This document shows positions 46,669 to 55,973 of a stretch of DNA of 64,000 nt, in pieces; position 1 is the stretch's first letter; every line of letters begins with the position of its first letter. This DNA is from Coprococcus eutactus (lineage in GTDB: Bacteria > Bacillota > Clostridia > Lachnospirales > Lachnospiraceae). The position numbers and the translations under genes were made by a program. The stretch spans positions 1,100,001 to 1,164,000 of the forward strand of contig NZ_CP102278.1 in the NCBI RefSeq assembly GCF_025149915.1, written 5' to 3'. The notes under the pieces were generated by a model. The model saw only the letters and a list, made by a program, of their open reading frames with translations, was not told where the DNA came from and did not search any database.

Positions 46669-47806
46669 GTATTTTTTTAGATGCGGTGTCCGTATGGCTT
46701 TATTGATCTATATGGTCGGTGTGTTTGCGCTGCTGCCAGAATACCAGGTGTCAGCGGATATGCGGACCGCAGAGTACGAGAGTGATCCTGATAGCGACTG
46801 GATAGATCAGCTTGACGAACTCATCAGCGAAAAGACATCGGTTAAGTTCAGCGAGATATATGAACTTCTGAGGACCGGTGATATAGACGGTGCCTGCCGG
46901 CGCGTTGGAAGGGCTCTGGCGGACAGCATCGCCTATGAGGTGAGGACAAGCCGCGTGCTTGCTCTGCAGATAATCGCGGTAATAGTTCTTGGAAGTACAT
47001 TTGCCCAGGTGTCGGGCAATATCGGAGAGTATGTCATGGAAAATGGCTTCATGGTGACATATATGGTGCTTGTATCGCTGCTGCTCGGTGATTTCGTCAT
47101 AGTACAGAATGTTGTAACAGACACGATAGGGGATGTTACCGAGTTCATGAGGGCGTTTTATCCTATGTATGCATCTCAGATATTGTATGTCAGCGGACCT
47201 GAAAGCGCCATGTACTCGCAGTCGGTGCTCATACTTGTGATATACATATGTCAGACGGGGATAATCGGATTCATCCTGCCCCTTATAAAGTGCAGCGGGA
47301 TAGTGGCGCTGGTGAATAATCTCAACAAGGAAGATAATTTCTCAAGACTTGCGGGGCTGATGAAGAAGCTTGCCAGCTGGGGGCTTGGAACGATGTTCGC
47401 CGTTGTCACGGGCATCAATGTCGTGAAGAGCATGATAGCACCATCGATAGACAGGGTATCAAGAAACGGGATACTCAGGGCTATAGGAAAGATGTCTGGC
47501 ATGTCATCTGTCAGTGCAGTGCTGAGTGTCATGATAAGTACAGGAGAGTTTATAAAAAACTGTATGGGGATGGCGTGTACAGTTATCATAGTGATACTGG
47601 CGGCGGTTCCCATGATAAAGATACTTATTATAGTATTTACACTTAGGTGTATCGCGGCTGTGGTACAGCCTGTTGGGGACAGCAGATATTCAGAGGGAGT
47701 TGGGATCATGGCGGCGACAGCGGAACTGATGCTGAAGGCATGTGGTATAAGCGTGATGATGTTTGTGATCAGCATAGCTCTTATGACAATGAGTATATCG
47801 TCGTAG
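46658..47806 (+). CDS. spoIIIAE: Stage III sporulation protein AE
   Basis: A 382-residue membrane protein with an N-terminal signal-like segment (MALLIYMVGVFALLPEYQVS), a short exported domain and about seven further helices. Motifs such as FMRAFYPMYASQILYVSG and FKSMIAPS-like VVKSMIAPSIDRV fit SpoIIIAE. TTG 46658 is used as start because it supplies a basic n-region before the signal segment; ATG 46694 is the alternative. It overlaps spoIIIAD by 11 bases. Confidence 0.9.
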   Translation: MKGRYFFRCGVRMALLIYMVGVFALLPEYQVSADMRTAEYESDPDSDWIDQLDELISEKTSVKFSEIYELLRTGDIDGACRRVGRALADSIAYEVRTSRVLALQIIAVIVLGSTFAQVSGNIGEYVMENGFMVTYMVLVSLLLGDFVIVQNVVTDTIGDVTEFMRAFYPMYASQILYVSGPESAMYSQSVLILVIYICQTGIIGFILPLIKCSGIVALVNNLNKEDNFSRLAGLMKKLASWGLGTMFAVVTGINVVKSMIAPSIDRVSRNGILRAIGKMSGMSSVSAVLSVMISTGEFIKNCMGMACTVIIVILAAVPMIKILIIVFTLRCIAAVVQPVGDSRYSEGVGIMAATAELMLKACGISVMMFVISIALMTMSISS

Positions 47807-47855
47807 CTGAATGCAGGCAGGATCAACCCCTCCTGCCTTTACATGGAGGGATGTA

Positions 47856-48362
47856 ATGCTCAGGGAATGGATAACAAATATAATAGTGTGCGGCATATTG
47901 TTCTCGGTTATCCTGTATCTTGTGCCTGACCCGAAGATGAAGAAATACATACAGACGGCCATCGGATTTGTCATGATGATAGTCGTTCTCACGCCGGTCA
48001 TAAGGTGGCTGCACAGCGATGACCGTGTGATCTTTGATATGTATGAAGAGTCGCTTGGGGCAAATATAGATGGTGGGGATGATGAGGTGTACGTAGAACT
48101 TATGGAGAAGGTAATACAGGATTTTATTTCTGACAGGTATGGGACATATGCAGATGTGGATATAGAGTTATCCGATGAAATGGAAATAGCTGGAATCCGG
48201 GTAATTCTTTCCGGAGATAATCCTATGGAAGGGGAGAATGCACAGACCGGAAAACAAATAGATCACGGGGAGGCTGATTCTGGGGAAATGTCAAAAGTGC
48301 TTTCGGATGAATACGGGCTGGACCAGGAAAAGATCAGCATTGCAGGAAGGGCTGGAAAATGA
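47856..48362 (+). CDS. spoIIIAF: Stage III sporulation protein AF
   Basis: A 168-residue protein with two N-terminal membrane helices (WITNIIVCGILFSVILYLVP and AIGFVMMIVVLTPVIRWLH) and a soluble ring-building-like domain. ATG 47856 with GGAGGG directly upstream is preferred over ATG 47811, which would add 15 non-family residues. It overlaps spoIIIAG by four bases. Confidence 0.92.
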   Translation: MLREWITNIIVCGILFSVILYLVPDPKMKKYIQTAIGFVMMIVVLTPVIRWLHSDDRVIFDMYEESLGANIDGGDDEVYVELMEKVIQDFISDRYGTYADVDIELSDEMEIAGIRVILSGDNPMEGENAQTGKQIDHGEADSGEMSKVLSDEYGLDQEKISIAGRAGK

Positions 48363-48967
48363 AAATGAATATTAAAGCGATACTCAAAAGCAGCAACAAC
48401 AGGATATATAAGTTGCTGCTTGTTTTGATTGCAGGGATATGCATGCTTATCATAGTATGGCCGTCAGACCGCCGGGATAGTTCTCAGGAGAACACGGATG
48501 ATGCGGAGAGCGAAATCTATGGACAGACGGCTGACAGTTACGCAGATGGGCAGCAGGCAACGGACAGCATGGCGGATGAAAACTATATGGATGATGTAGC
48601 AGCCTATACTGAACGCCTTGAAAAAAGACTGGCGGGTGTGCTTGGGACAATGTATGGAATATCGGATGTGCAGGTGATGATAACAGTAAAGGATAACGGG
48701 CAGAAGATCGCACTCAAGGACAGAAATACAGCCCAAAGTGAAGATGACGACTCCAGTCAGACATCCGTCACTGAGGATACAGTCCTTAAGGAGAGCGGAA
48801 GTCAGAGCGTTCCATATGTGACAAAATATGTGCAGCCTGAGATTGAGGGAGTTGTGATATGCTGCAAAGGTGCGGAAAATGCAGAAATGTCGCTGAAGAT
48901 AACAAATGCTGTTCAGGCATTATTTGACGTTCAGGCGCATAAGATTGTGATATTAGAAGCAAATTAA
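48359..48967 (+). CDS. spoIIIAG: Stage III sporulation protein AG
   Basis: A 202-residue bitopic protein: a membrane helix (YKLLLVLIAGICMLIIVW), an acidic linker (about 40-75), then a ring-building domain with LEKRLAGVLGTMYGISDVQV and PEIEGVVICCKGAE. SpoIIIAG forms the large ring of the feeding channel. ATG 48359 overlaps the stop codon of spoIIIAF (ATGA). Confidence 0.93.
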   Translation: MKMNIKAILKSSNNRIYKLLLVLIAGICMLIIVWPSDRRDSSQENTDDAESEIYGQTADSYADGQQATDSMADENYMDDVAAYTERLEKRLAGVLGTMYGISDVQVMITVKDNGQKIALKDRNTAQSEDDDSSQTSVTEDTVLKESGSQSVPYVTKYVQPEIEGVVICCKGAENAEMSLKITNAVQALFDVQAHKIVILEAN

Positions 48968-48980
48968 TGTGGAGGACTCT

Positions 48981-49649
48981 ATGAGAAGAGTGAGTGGTAA
49001 AAACAGACTTGCGATAATAGCACTTGCAGTTATGATCGGTGTGGCTGGTTATATGAGCTTTGCAGATGCGGGAAAGGACAAAAAGACAAAAAAGAACGGC
49101 AAGGAACAGGTCGAGGTCATAAGCTATGATGAAGTTGCGGGAAGTGACAGCAAAAATGTGGCAGATGGAAGTGAAAACATTGCTGCTGATGAAGCGCAGG
49201 ATACAGATGAGGGACTATCGGAGGATATGGAGCTCAACGGTCCGGAGGAAGAGATAGGCGATGCGGTGCTCACCAGTGCCAGTGCAAAGGCTGTCACAAA
49301 CAATATGGCATCTGTCAAACTCACAAGGGAGCAGAACAGGTCAAAGAGCAGAGAGACACTCATGGATATCATAGGTGATGAGGCGCTCAGCGATGAGGCA
49401 AAGAAAGAGGCGGCTGATACATATGTCAGATTAAATGACACGATAGAGATGGAGACTGATATAGAGACTGTGCTGGCGGCAAAGGGATACACAGATGTAG
49501 TAGTCACGATAGGAGACGAGTCGGTCGATGTGACACTTGGCGCAGCAGAGCTAGATGATGCGGAGAGGGCACAGATAGAGGACATAGTGACACGTAAAAC
49601 CGGTTATAATATCAGCAATGTGGCAATATCTATGATGGATGGCAAGTAG
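48981..49649 (+). CDS. spoIIIAH: Stage III sporulation protein AH
   Basis: A 222-residue bitopic protein whose outer domain binds forespore SpoIIQ and forms a channel ring. It has an N-terminal helix (LAIIALAVMIGVAGYMSFAD), an acidic linker, a coiled-coil (LTREQNRSKSRETLMDI) and the YscJ/FliF-like domain (VLAAKGYTDVVVTIGDESVD). ATG 48981 with GGAGG five bases upstream is preferred over GTG 48969. Last gene of the spoIIIA operon. Confidence 0.93.
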   Translation: MRRVSGKNRLAIIALAVMIGVAGYMSFADAGKDKKTKKNGKEQVEVISYDEVAGSDSKNVADGSENIAADEAQDTDEGLSEDMELNGPEEEIGDAVLTSASAKAVTNNMASVKLTREQNRSKSRETLMDIIGDEALSDEAKKEAADTYVRLNDTIEMETDIETVLAAKGYTDVVVTIGDESVDVTLGAAELDDAERAQIEDIVTRKTGYNISNVAISMMDGK

Positions 49650-49670
49650 GTACTGTAAAATCTCATATAC

Positions 49671-49699
49671 TTGCAAAATAGCTGTCAGGATATTATAAT
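49671..49699 (+). promoter_or_regulatory. Promoter of the asp23-nusB unit
   Basis: TTGCAA (49671-49676), 17-base spacer, TATAAT (49694-49699), 22 bases after the spoIIIAH stop codon. It separates vegetative housekeeping genes from the sporulation operon. Confidence 0.65.
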
Positions 49700-49718
49700 G
49701 TGTGATATATAAATCTAG

Positions 49719-49771
49719 AAGTCTGCCTATAGGAGAAATCTAAGGCAGACTTGACGGATTTGTCAGTCCGT
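49719..49771 (+). other. Two consecutive hairpins in the asp23 leader
   Basis: AAGTCTGCCT (49719-49728) pairs perfectly with AGGCAGACTT (49743-49752). ACGGA (49754-49758) pairs with TCCGT (49767-49771). No T-tract follows; the ribosome-binding site GGGAGG is at 49784. Starting about ten bases after the predicted transcription start, this looks like a leader RNA element or mRNA stabiliser. Confidence 0.6.
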
Positions 49772-49794
49772 AAAATACAATCCGGGAGGTATGA

Positions 49795-50253
49795 ATGAGT
49801 ATGAGTGATACAGTACAGAACGGCGCAGCAACTGATGCCCTGGACAATAAAAAAGACGAGATAGTTCAGATAGATAAGGTTCAGGACGGTTCATATAATA
49901 TTGAGGAGAATAACTCTCTTGGCAAGGTACAGATAGCAGATGATGTTGTTGCTATCATAGCAGGTCTTGCTGCTGGAGAGGTGGAAGGTGTATACAGACT
50001 TACCGGAAGTATTTCAAATGAGCTTGCTTCGAAATTTGGCAAGAAGAATCCGGCAAAGGGAGTCAAGGTGGAACTGCTTCCGGGAAAAGTCAAAGTGGAT
50101 ATTGCTATAGAAGTGCTCTATGAGTACAGTATTCCATCGGTATCTGCACAGGTTCAGGATAAGGTCAAGCAGGCTATAGAGACCATGACAGGACTTTCTG
50201 TTGAGCAGGTCAACATCAGGATAGCAGGTGTGCGTGTCAGTGACGCCAGGTAG
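49795..50253 (+). CDS. Asp23/Gls24 family envelope stress protein
   Basis: A 152-residue protein with the Asp23 core: VQIADDVVAIIAGLAAGEVE, GVYRL, GVKVELLPGKVKVDIAIEV and a C-terminal VEQVNIRIAGVRV. Members are membrane-associated through partners and affect cell-envelope stress; YqhY, the Bacillus member at this locus, influences lipid/acetyl-CoA carboxylase metabolism. ATG 49795 has GGGAGG five bases upstream. It is followed by nusB after 65 bases. Confidence 0.93.
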   Translation: MSMSDTVQNGAATDALDNKKDEIVQIDKVQDGSYNIEENNSLGKVQIADDVVAIIAGLAAGEVEGVYRLTGSISNELASKFGKKNPAKGVKVELLPGKVKVDIAIEVLYEYSIPSVSAQVQDKVKQAIETMTGLSVEQVNIRIAGVRVSDAR

Positions 50254-50318
50254 ACTGGCTGATTTAGATGATGCAGATATAGACATGGCAGAATACGAGT
50301 GATAGTGGAGAGGAAAAC

Positions 50319-50780
50319 ATGACAAGAAGAGAGATAAGAGACAAGATATTCAAGATCGTATTTACAGCAGAGTTCAATACTCAGGAAGAGATGAAGGAAC
50401 AGCTTGAGCTGGCATTTGACACGGAGATGCCTGGGGATGAGGAAGACGATCCTATGCTGTATGCGTCTGTATCGGAGAAGGACAAAGAATATATAACAGA
50501 TAAGGTTATGGATATACTTGCCCATAAGGATGCCATAGACAACACGATATCAGAGATATCAGAGGGATGGAAGCTTCCGAGAATAGGCAAGGAGGAACTT
50601 GCTATCCTCAGACTTGGTGTATATGAGGTAGTTTATGATGAGACCATTCCTGAGAAGGTAGCCATAAACGAGGCGGTTGAACTTGCAAAGAAATATTGTG
50701 ATGTCTCAGCAAGCAAATTTGTGAATGCACTTCTTGCAAAACTAGTAAAAAAGGAAGAAAGCGGTAATGCCACAGAATAA
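50319..50780 (+). CDS. nusB: Transcription antitermination factor NusB
   Basis: RNA-binding factor that acts with NusE in rRNA antitermination. The 153-residue all-helical protein has MTRREIRDKIFKIVFTAEF at the start and LAILRLGVYEVVYDETIPEK with VAINEAVELAKKYCD near the end, the NusB signature. Its 3' end overlaps xseA by 14 bases, suggesting translational coupling. Confidence 0.96.
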   Translation: MTRREIRDKIFKIVFTAEFNTQEEMKEQLELAFDTEMPGDEEDDPMLYASVSEKDKEYITDKVMDILAHKDAIDNTISEISEGWKLPRIGKEELAILRLGVYEVVYDETIPEKVAINEAVELAKKYCDVSASKFVNALLAKLVKKEESGNATE

Positions 50781-52041
50781 TATATATACAGTTCAGGAAC
50801 TCAATCGCAGGATCCAGGATCTGATCAGCGGGGAACCGTGGCTGGGCAATCTGTGTGTGGAGGGTGAGATAACAGGATTTGGACGTGATAAGAAAGGTCA
50901 TTGTTATTTCTCTCTCAAGGATTCCAGTGGAGTTATATCCGCTGTGATGTTCGCCGGTAAGCAGAGATACGGTTTGGGTTTCACACCGAAGAATGGCGAC
51001 AAGGTTCATGCCTTTGGCCGGGTGGAAGTGTATGTGCGTGATGGAAAATATCAGCTCTATGTGGACAGGCTTGTGCGAGTGGGCGATGGTGAGGTTAATG
51101 CCAATCTGCAAAAGCTCATTGCAAAGCTTGAAGGCATGGGGCTTTTTTCACAGGAATACAAGAAACCGATACCTCGATATCCCAGGAAGATAGGAGTTGT
51201 GACGGCTGGAAATAAGGCTGCGATAAGCGACATATGTAAGGTAGCAAAGACAAGGGATCCGTATGCCCAGCTGTATTGTTATCCCGCGACGGTGCAGGGA
51301 CAATATGCCGCGGCGGATATATCAAGAGGAATAGAGATACTGGATGGCATGGGTATGGATGTCATAATCGTTGGTCGTGGAGGCGGATCTGCGGAGGATC
51401 TGTGGGCGTTCAACGAGGAACAGGTTGCATGGGCCATATTCAATGCTGAGACACCGATCATCACTGCGACAGGACATGAGATTGACACGACGGTTGCAGA
51501 TATGGTTGCGGATAAGAGAGAGTCCAACCCATCCACGGCGGTCATGCATGCACTTCCGGTGGTGAAGGAGACTGTTTCGGAGTTTGAACAGAGATATCTG
51601 TACATCAAGGCACTTATGGATAATCGGATGGAGAAGTATCGAAGAAATCTGGACGGCTATGCGAGACAGTTAAGGCTGCTGAGCCCGGAGGCACAGCTTG
51701 GGGCGCAGAGAGAGAAGCTTGACAGACTTCAGGAGACGATGAAGTCCCTTATGAGTGCAAGGCTGAGCAGCGCTCATGACAGGTGCGAAAGGATGAGTGA
51801 GAGACTTGAGGGCGGAATGTACAGAAAATACGAGCTGCGACTCAATGCTCTTGCGGTTATGACGGAGAGGTTACACGGACTCTCACCTACAGCCAAGCTT
51901 GTTAACGGATTTGGATATATAGCATCGGCAGATCAGCCAGTCACATCTGTGGGGGATGTAGAGCCGGGCAGCGATATTGAGATAACAGTACACGATGGAA
52001 AGATATTGGCGTCTGTTACGGACATTAATGGATTTCGATAG
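50767..52041 (+). CDS. xseA: Exodeoxyribonuclease VII large subunit
   Basis: A 424-residue nuclease subunit that degrades single-stranded DNA from either end. It has the N-terminal OB domain (VEGEITGFGRDKKGHCYFSL), the catalytic core (KIGVVTAGNKAAISDICKV, VIIVGRGGGSAEDLWAFN, ATGHEIDTTVADMVADKR) and a coiled-coil region. It is normally slightly longer than 424 in Proteobacteria but typical for clostridia. The small subunit xseB follows. Confidence 0.96.
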   Translation: MPQNNIYTVQELNRRIQDLISGEPWLGNLCVEGEITGFGRDKKGHCYFSLKDSSGVISAVMFAGKQRYGLGFTPKNGDKVHAFGRVEVYVRDGKYQLYVDRLVRVGDGEVNANLQKLIAKLEGMGLFSQEYKKPIPRYPRKIGVVTAGNKAAISDICKVAKTRDPYAQLYCYPATVQGQYAAADISRGIEILDGMGMDVIIVGRGGGSAEDLWAFNEEQVAWAIFNAETPIITATGHEIDTTVADMVADKRESNPSTAVMHALPVVKETVSEFEQRYLYIKALMDNRMEKYRRNLDGYARQLRLLSPEAQLGAQREKLDRLQETMKSLMSARLSSAHDRCERMSERLEGGMYRKYELRLNALAVMTERLHGLSPTAKLVNGFGYIASADQPVTSVGDVEPGSDIEITVHDGKILASVTDINGFR

Positions 52042-52056
52042 ACAGGAGGAATAGCT

Positions 52057-52299
52057 ATGGCAGAAGATATACAGAAAACGGCAGCAGGATCTGATGAACA
52101 GTCACTCGGAGACATGTCCATAGAGGAAGCTTTTGGAAGACTTGACGAGATAGCCGCCATACTTGAGAATGCACAGACAGGACTCAGGGAATCTCTGGAT
52201 GTGTATGCGGAAGGCGTCCAGCTTATAAACAGATGCAGAAATTATCTCTGTGACGTTGAGAAGGAGATGATAACACTCTCCGGTCAGGAGGATGAATGA
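52057..52299 (+). CDS. xseB: Exodeoxyribonuclease VII small subunit
   Basis: An 80-residue helical protein with MSIEEAFGRLDEIAAILEN, then LRESLDVYAEGVQLI, the XseB pattern. Several copies coat the coiled-coil of XseA. It begins 15 bases after xseA and overlaps or abuts the ispA start. Confidence 0.95.
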   Translation: MAEDIQKTAAGSDEQSLGDMSIEEAFGRLDEIAAILENAQTGLRESLDVYAEGVQLINRCRNYLCDVEKEMITLSGQEDE

Positions 52300-53237
52300 T
52301 GAGCGTAAAGAGTGAGTCATATAATGATGCATACAGTGCAGAGCAGAAGAAATCACTTGATAAAGCGATCGCTGAACGCGCGGAGCGCATAGATGGGATA
52401 GTCGCAGGGTATCTCCCAAAGGTGGAGGGATTTCCGAGAACTGTTTGCGAGGCTATGGCATATTCTGTGGAGGCTGGCGGCAAGCGCCTGAGGCCTATGC
52501 TTATGGAAGAGACATACAGGATGCTTGGCGGCAGCACAGATGTGGTAAAGCCGTTTATGGCAGCGATAGAGATGATACATACATATTCGCTCATACATGA
52601 TGATCTGCCAGCCCTCGATAACGATGATTATAGAAGGGGCAGACAGACGTCACATGTGGTGTTTGGTGAGGCTATGGCGATCCTTGCCGGTGATGCTCTT
52701 CTGAACTATGCGTATGAGACCGCATGCAAGGCATTTGATCTGGATGAAGATGCGCGCAAGGTTTCTGAAGCTCTGCGGATACTTGCTAGAAAGCCAGGAG
52801 TTTACGGCATGCTCGGAGGCCAGGTGGTGGATGTCGAGATGACGGGAAGAACGCTTACCAGGGAACAGCTTGAATATGTGTATGAGAACAAGACTGGAGC
52901 CCTCATAGAGGCATCTATGATGATAGGTGCGGTCCTTGCAGGTGCGGATAGTGAACAGGTTGAGGCTGTTGAGAAGATCGCATCAGATATCGGAATGGCA
53001 TTTCAGGTTCAGGACGATATACTGGATGTTTGCGGGGACAGTATGGTCCTGGGAAAGCCAACTTTGAGTGATGAGGAGAACGGCAAGATCACATACGTCA
53101 CGATACATGGAATAGAGAAGTCCAGACAGTATGTCAGGGACTTATCGGAGAGAGCGGTAAGAGAATTGGAAGAGATGGACGGTGACAGTGAGTTCCTGAG
53201 GAAGCTTGTACTCTGGCTGATAAACAGGCAGAAATAA
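52299..53237 (+). CDS. ispA: Polyprenyl (farnesyl-type) diphosphate synthase
   Basis: Condenses isopentenyl diphosphate with allylic diphosphates to make C10/C15 precursors. The 312-residue protein has the first Asp-rich motif HDDLPALDNDDYRRG, the second QVQDDILDVCGD, and GGKRLRPML. ATG 52299 is seven bases after AGGAGG; ATG 52296 is the alternative. dxs follows directly, so two isoprenoid genes are coupled. Chain length cannot be fixed from sequence alone, but the context favours farnesyl diphosphate. Confidence 0.93.
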   Translation: MSVKSESYNDAYSAEQKKSLDKAIAERAERIDGIVAGYLPKVEGFPRTVCEAMAYSVEAGGKRLRPMLMEETYRMLGGSTDVVKPFMAAIEMIHTYSLIHDDLPALDNDDYRRGRQTSHVVFGEAMAILAGDALLNYAYETACKAFDLDEDARKVSEALRILARKPGVYGMLGGQVVDVEMTGRTLTREQLEYVYENKTGALIEASMMIGAVLAGADSEQVEAVEKIASDIGMAFQVQDDILDVCGDSMVLGKPTLSDEENGKITYVTIHGIEKSRQYVRDLSERAVRELEEMDGDSEFLRKLVLWLINRQK

Positions 53238-53259
53238 CAGGTTTGTCTATGGTGTGTTT

Positions 53260-55128
53260 ATGAATATACTGGATAGAATAAATAAAGAAAACGATATAAA
53301 GAACATTGACAGTGAGGAGCTGCCGAGGCTGGCAGAGGAGATAAGGGAATTTCTGGTATCACATGTGAGCGAGACAGGAGGACATCTGGCACCAAATCTG
53401 GGGTGCGTAGAGCTTACGATGGCCCTCCACCGTGTGCTGAATTTCCCGGAGGATAAGCTTATATGGGATGTTGGACATCAGTCGTACGTCCACAAGATAC
53501 TGACGGGCAGAAAAGACGAGATGGGCAGTCTGAGACAGTTTGGAGGCATGTCGGGATTTCCAAAGACAAGCGAAAGCCCATGTGACGCCTTCAATACCGG
53601 ACACAGTTCGACCTCGATATCAGCAGCCCTAGGTATGGCATGTGCCAGAAGCATAAAGGGCACACATGAGAATATCGCGGCAGTGATAGGCGATGGCTCG
53701 TTCACCGGCGGGATGGTGTATGAGGCCATGAACAATATGGCGGACATCAAGACGAGCTGCCTTGTCGTGTTAAATGACAATAACATGTCTATAGATCAGA
53801 ATGTTGGCGGAATGTCTACGTACCTGAGCAAACTCAGGGTAGGCCAGCAGTACAATGATTTCAAGGGCAATGTTGAGAAAGTACTTATGAAGATACCTGT
53901 GGCAGGAGAGCGTCTGGCGAAGGGACTCAAGAAGTCCAAGGATTCAATTAAACAGATACTGGTGCCGGGAATGTTCTTTGAAGAGCTTGGCGTTACATAT
54001 ATAGGTCCGATCGATGGACATGATATAGAGACTATGGAAGCTACATTCAGAAAAGCCTTGAAGCTTGACAGACCTATACTTGTGCACGTTAAGACGGTCA
54101 AGGGCAAAGGCTATGTTCACGCTGAAAGGCATCCGAGCTATTTCCACGGTGTCGAGCCGTTTGACATCCGGACAGGTCATGTGATAAAAGAGAAAAAGAC
54201 AATGTCTAACACGGGCGTGTTTGCAAGAAAACTGATCGAACTTGGCAGAACCGATGACAGGATAGTTGCGATAACAGCCGCCATGGGAAAGGGTACCGGA
54301 GTGTCTGCATTTGCCGAGAAGTTCCCTGAGCGGGCTTTTGACGTGGGAATTGCTGAGGAGCATGCGGTGACATTTGCGGCCGGGCTTGCTGCATCAGGAC
54401 TTGTGCCTGTTGTTGCAATCTATTCATCGTTCCTGCAGAGGGCGTATGACCAGATACTCCATGACGTGTGTCTGCAGAACCTGCATGTGATATTTGCCAT
54501 AGACAGGTCAGGTCTTGTCGGAGCTGACGGCGATACACATCAGGGAATATTTGACACGGCATTTTTATCGCACATACCGAATATGACAGTGATTGCGCCA
54601 AAGAACAGATATGAGCTCACGAAGGCGATGGAATGGGCGGTAGGCTATGACGGTCCGGTTGCGATAAAGTATTCAAGGGGAGATGCATACTATGGTCTCA
54701 GTGAATACAATGTGCCATTTGAAAAAGGAAAGAGTGAGATCATACACAGAGGACGCGGACTTGCCATCATGGCTGTGGGCAATATGGTACAGGAGACCGA
54801 GAAGATATACAACAGGTATATATCTGAGGACGATGATGTTACATTTGTGAATGCAAGATTCCTGAAGCCTCTTGACACTGAACTTATCGATGATCTGAGT
54901 CATGACCATGACAGAATAGTCGTGATCGAAGAGGGTATAAAGCGTGGTGGATATGGAAGTGCCGTGGAGGAGTATGTTGAGGAACATGGTCTGCCAGTGA
55001 AGGTGATGACCTGTGCCATAGATGACAGATTTGTGCCGCAGGGAACGGTCAGTGAACTCAGACGGATGCTGGGGCTGGACGCCGATTCCATATATGACAG
55101 AATAGGACACGCGGATACAATACAGTAA
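53260..55128 (+). CDS. dxs: 1-deoxy-D-xylulose-5-phosphate synthase
   Basis: Thiamine diphosphate enzyme joining pyruvate and glyceraldehyde 3-phosphate, the first step of the MEP pathway. The 622-residue protein has WDVGHQSYVHKILTGR, GDGSFTGGMVYEA with NDNNMSIDQNVGG (thiamine diphosphate/Mg binding), and the pyrimidine and C-terminal transketolase domains (FDVGIAEEHAVTFAAGLA, DRSGLVGADGDTHQG). ATG 53260 is chosen (MNILDRINK); GTG 53254 is in frame. The ribosome-binding site is weak. Confidence 0.97.
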   Translation: MNILDRINKENDIKNIDSEELPRLAEEIREFLVSHVSETGGHLAPNLGCVELTMALHRVLNFPEDKLIWDVGHQSYVHKILTGRKDEMGSLRQFGGMSGFPKTSESPCDAFNTGHSSTSISAALGMACARSIKGTHENIAAVIGDGSFTGGMVYEAMNNMADIKTSCLVVLNDNNMSIDQNVGGMSTYLSKLRVGQQYNDFKGNVEKVLMKIPVAGERLAKGLKKSKDSIKQILVPGMFFEELGVTYIGPIDGHDIETMEATFRKALKLDRPILVHVKTVKGKGYVHAERHPSYFHGVEPFDIRTGHVIKEKKTMSNTGVFARKLIELGRTDDRIVAITAAMGKGTGVSAFAEKFPERAFDVGIAEEHAVTFAAGLAASGLVPVVAIYSSFLQRAYDQILHDVCLQNLHVIFAIDRSGLVGADGDTHQGIFDTAFLSHIPNMTVIAPKNRYELTKAMEWAVGYDGPVAIKYSRGDAYYGLSEYNVPFEKGKSEIIHRGRGLAIMAVGNMVQETEKIYNRYISEDDDVTFVNARFLKPLDTELIDDLSHDHDRIVVIEEGIKRGGYGSAVEEYVEEHGLPVKVMTCAIDDRFVPQGTVSELRRMLGLDADSIYDRIGHADTIQ

Positions 55129-55156
55129 GATAATCAAGAATATAAGAGGACAGAAA

Positions 55157-55957
55157 ATGAAGAAAAGACTGGATGTGCTCCTCGTAGAGCAGGGGCTTGC
55201 TGATTCCCGCGAGAAGGCGAAGGCGATCATCATGTCCGGAATAGTGTATGTAGATAACAATAAAGAGGATAAGGCTGGAACTACATTTGAGGAGACGGCC
55301 AGGATAGAGGTCAGGGGAAACACCCTGAAGTACGTCAGCAGAGGCGGGCTTAAGCTTGAGAAGGCGATGAACAATTTCGGAGTGACACTCGAAGGAAAGG
55401 TGTGCATGGATGTGGGAGCTTCCACCGGTGGATTTACTGACTGCATGCTGCAAAATGGTGCGGTAAAGGTGTACTCAGTGGATGTCGGACATGGACAGCT
55501 GGCATGGAAACTCAGAAATGACGAGAGAGTTGTCTGTATGGAAAAGACAAACATCAGGTATGTAACACCGGATGACATAGATGACGTGATAGAATTTGCA
55601 TCGATAGATGTGTCGTTTATATCCCTCACAAAGGTTCTCCCTGCGGTCCGCGAGCTCATGACACCAGGCGGTGAGATCGTGTGCCTGATAAAGCCTCAGT
55701 TCGAGGCGGGGCGCGAGAAGGTCGGAAAGAAGGGGGTTGTCCGCGAACTCTCAACACATATTGAAGTAGTGCAGATGATCGTGGACTATGCCAGGGCGAA
55801 TGGATTCAGGACACTTCATCTGAGTTATTCTCCGATCAAAGGCCCAGAGGGCAATATAGAGTATCTGCTCCATATAACGAAGGATGAGAGCCGTGAAAAT
55901 GAGGAGTTTGATATCAGGGCGTTGGTTGAGGAATCACACAGTGCGCTCAGCAAATAA
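55157..55957 (+). CDS. tlyA: TlyA family rRNA 2'-O-methyltransferase
   Basis: A 266-residue protein with an N-terminal S4 RNA-binding domain (KKRLDVLLVEQGLADSREKA) and an FtsJ-like methyltransferase domain (VCMDVGASTGGFTDCML, SVDVGHGQLAWKLR, IKPQFEAGREKVGKKGVV). Mycobacterial TlyA methylates 16S and 23S rRNA; the Bacillus homologue YqxC occupies the same locus between dxs and nadK/argR. The target in this organism is not established. Confidence 0.94.
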   Translation: MKKRLDVLLVEQGLADSREKAKAIIMSGIVYVDNNKEDKAGTTFEETARIEVRGNTLKYVSRGGLKLEKAMNNFGVTLEGKVCMDVGASTGGFTDCMLQNGAVKVYSVDVGHGQLAWKLRNDERVVCMEKTNIRYVTPDDIDDVIEFASIDVSFISLTKVLPAVRELMTPGGEIVCLIKPQFEAGREKVGKKGVVRELSTHIEVVQMIVDYARANGFRTLHLSYSPIKGPEGNIEYLLHITKDESRENEEFDIRALVEESHSALSK

Positions 55958-55973
55958 GCTGGAGGATTTATAG

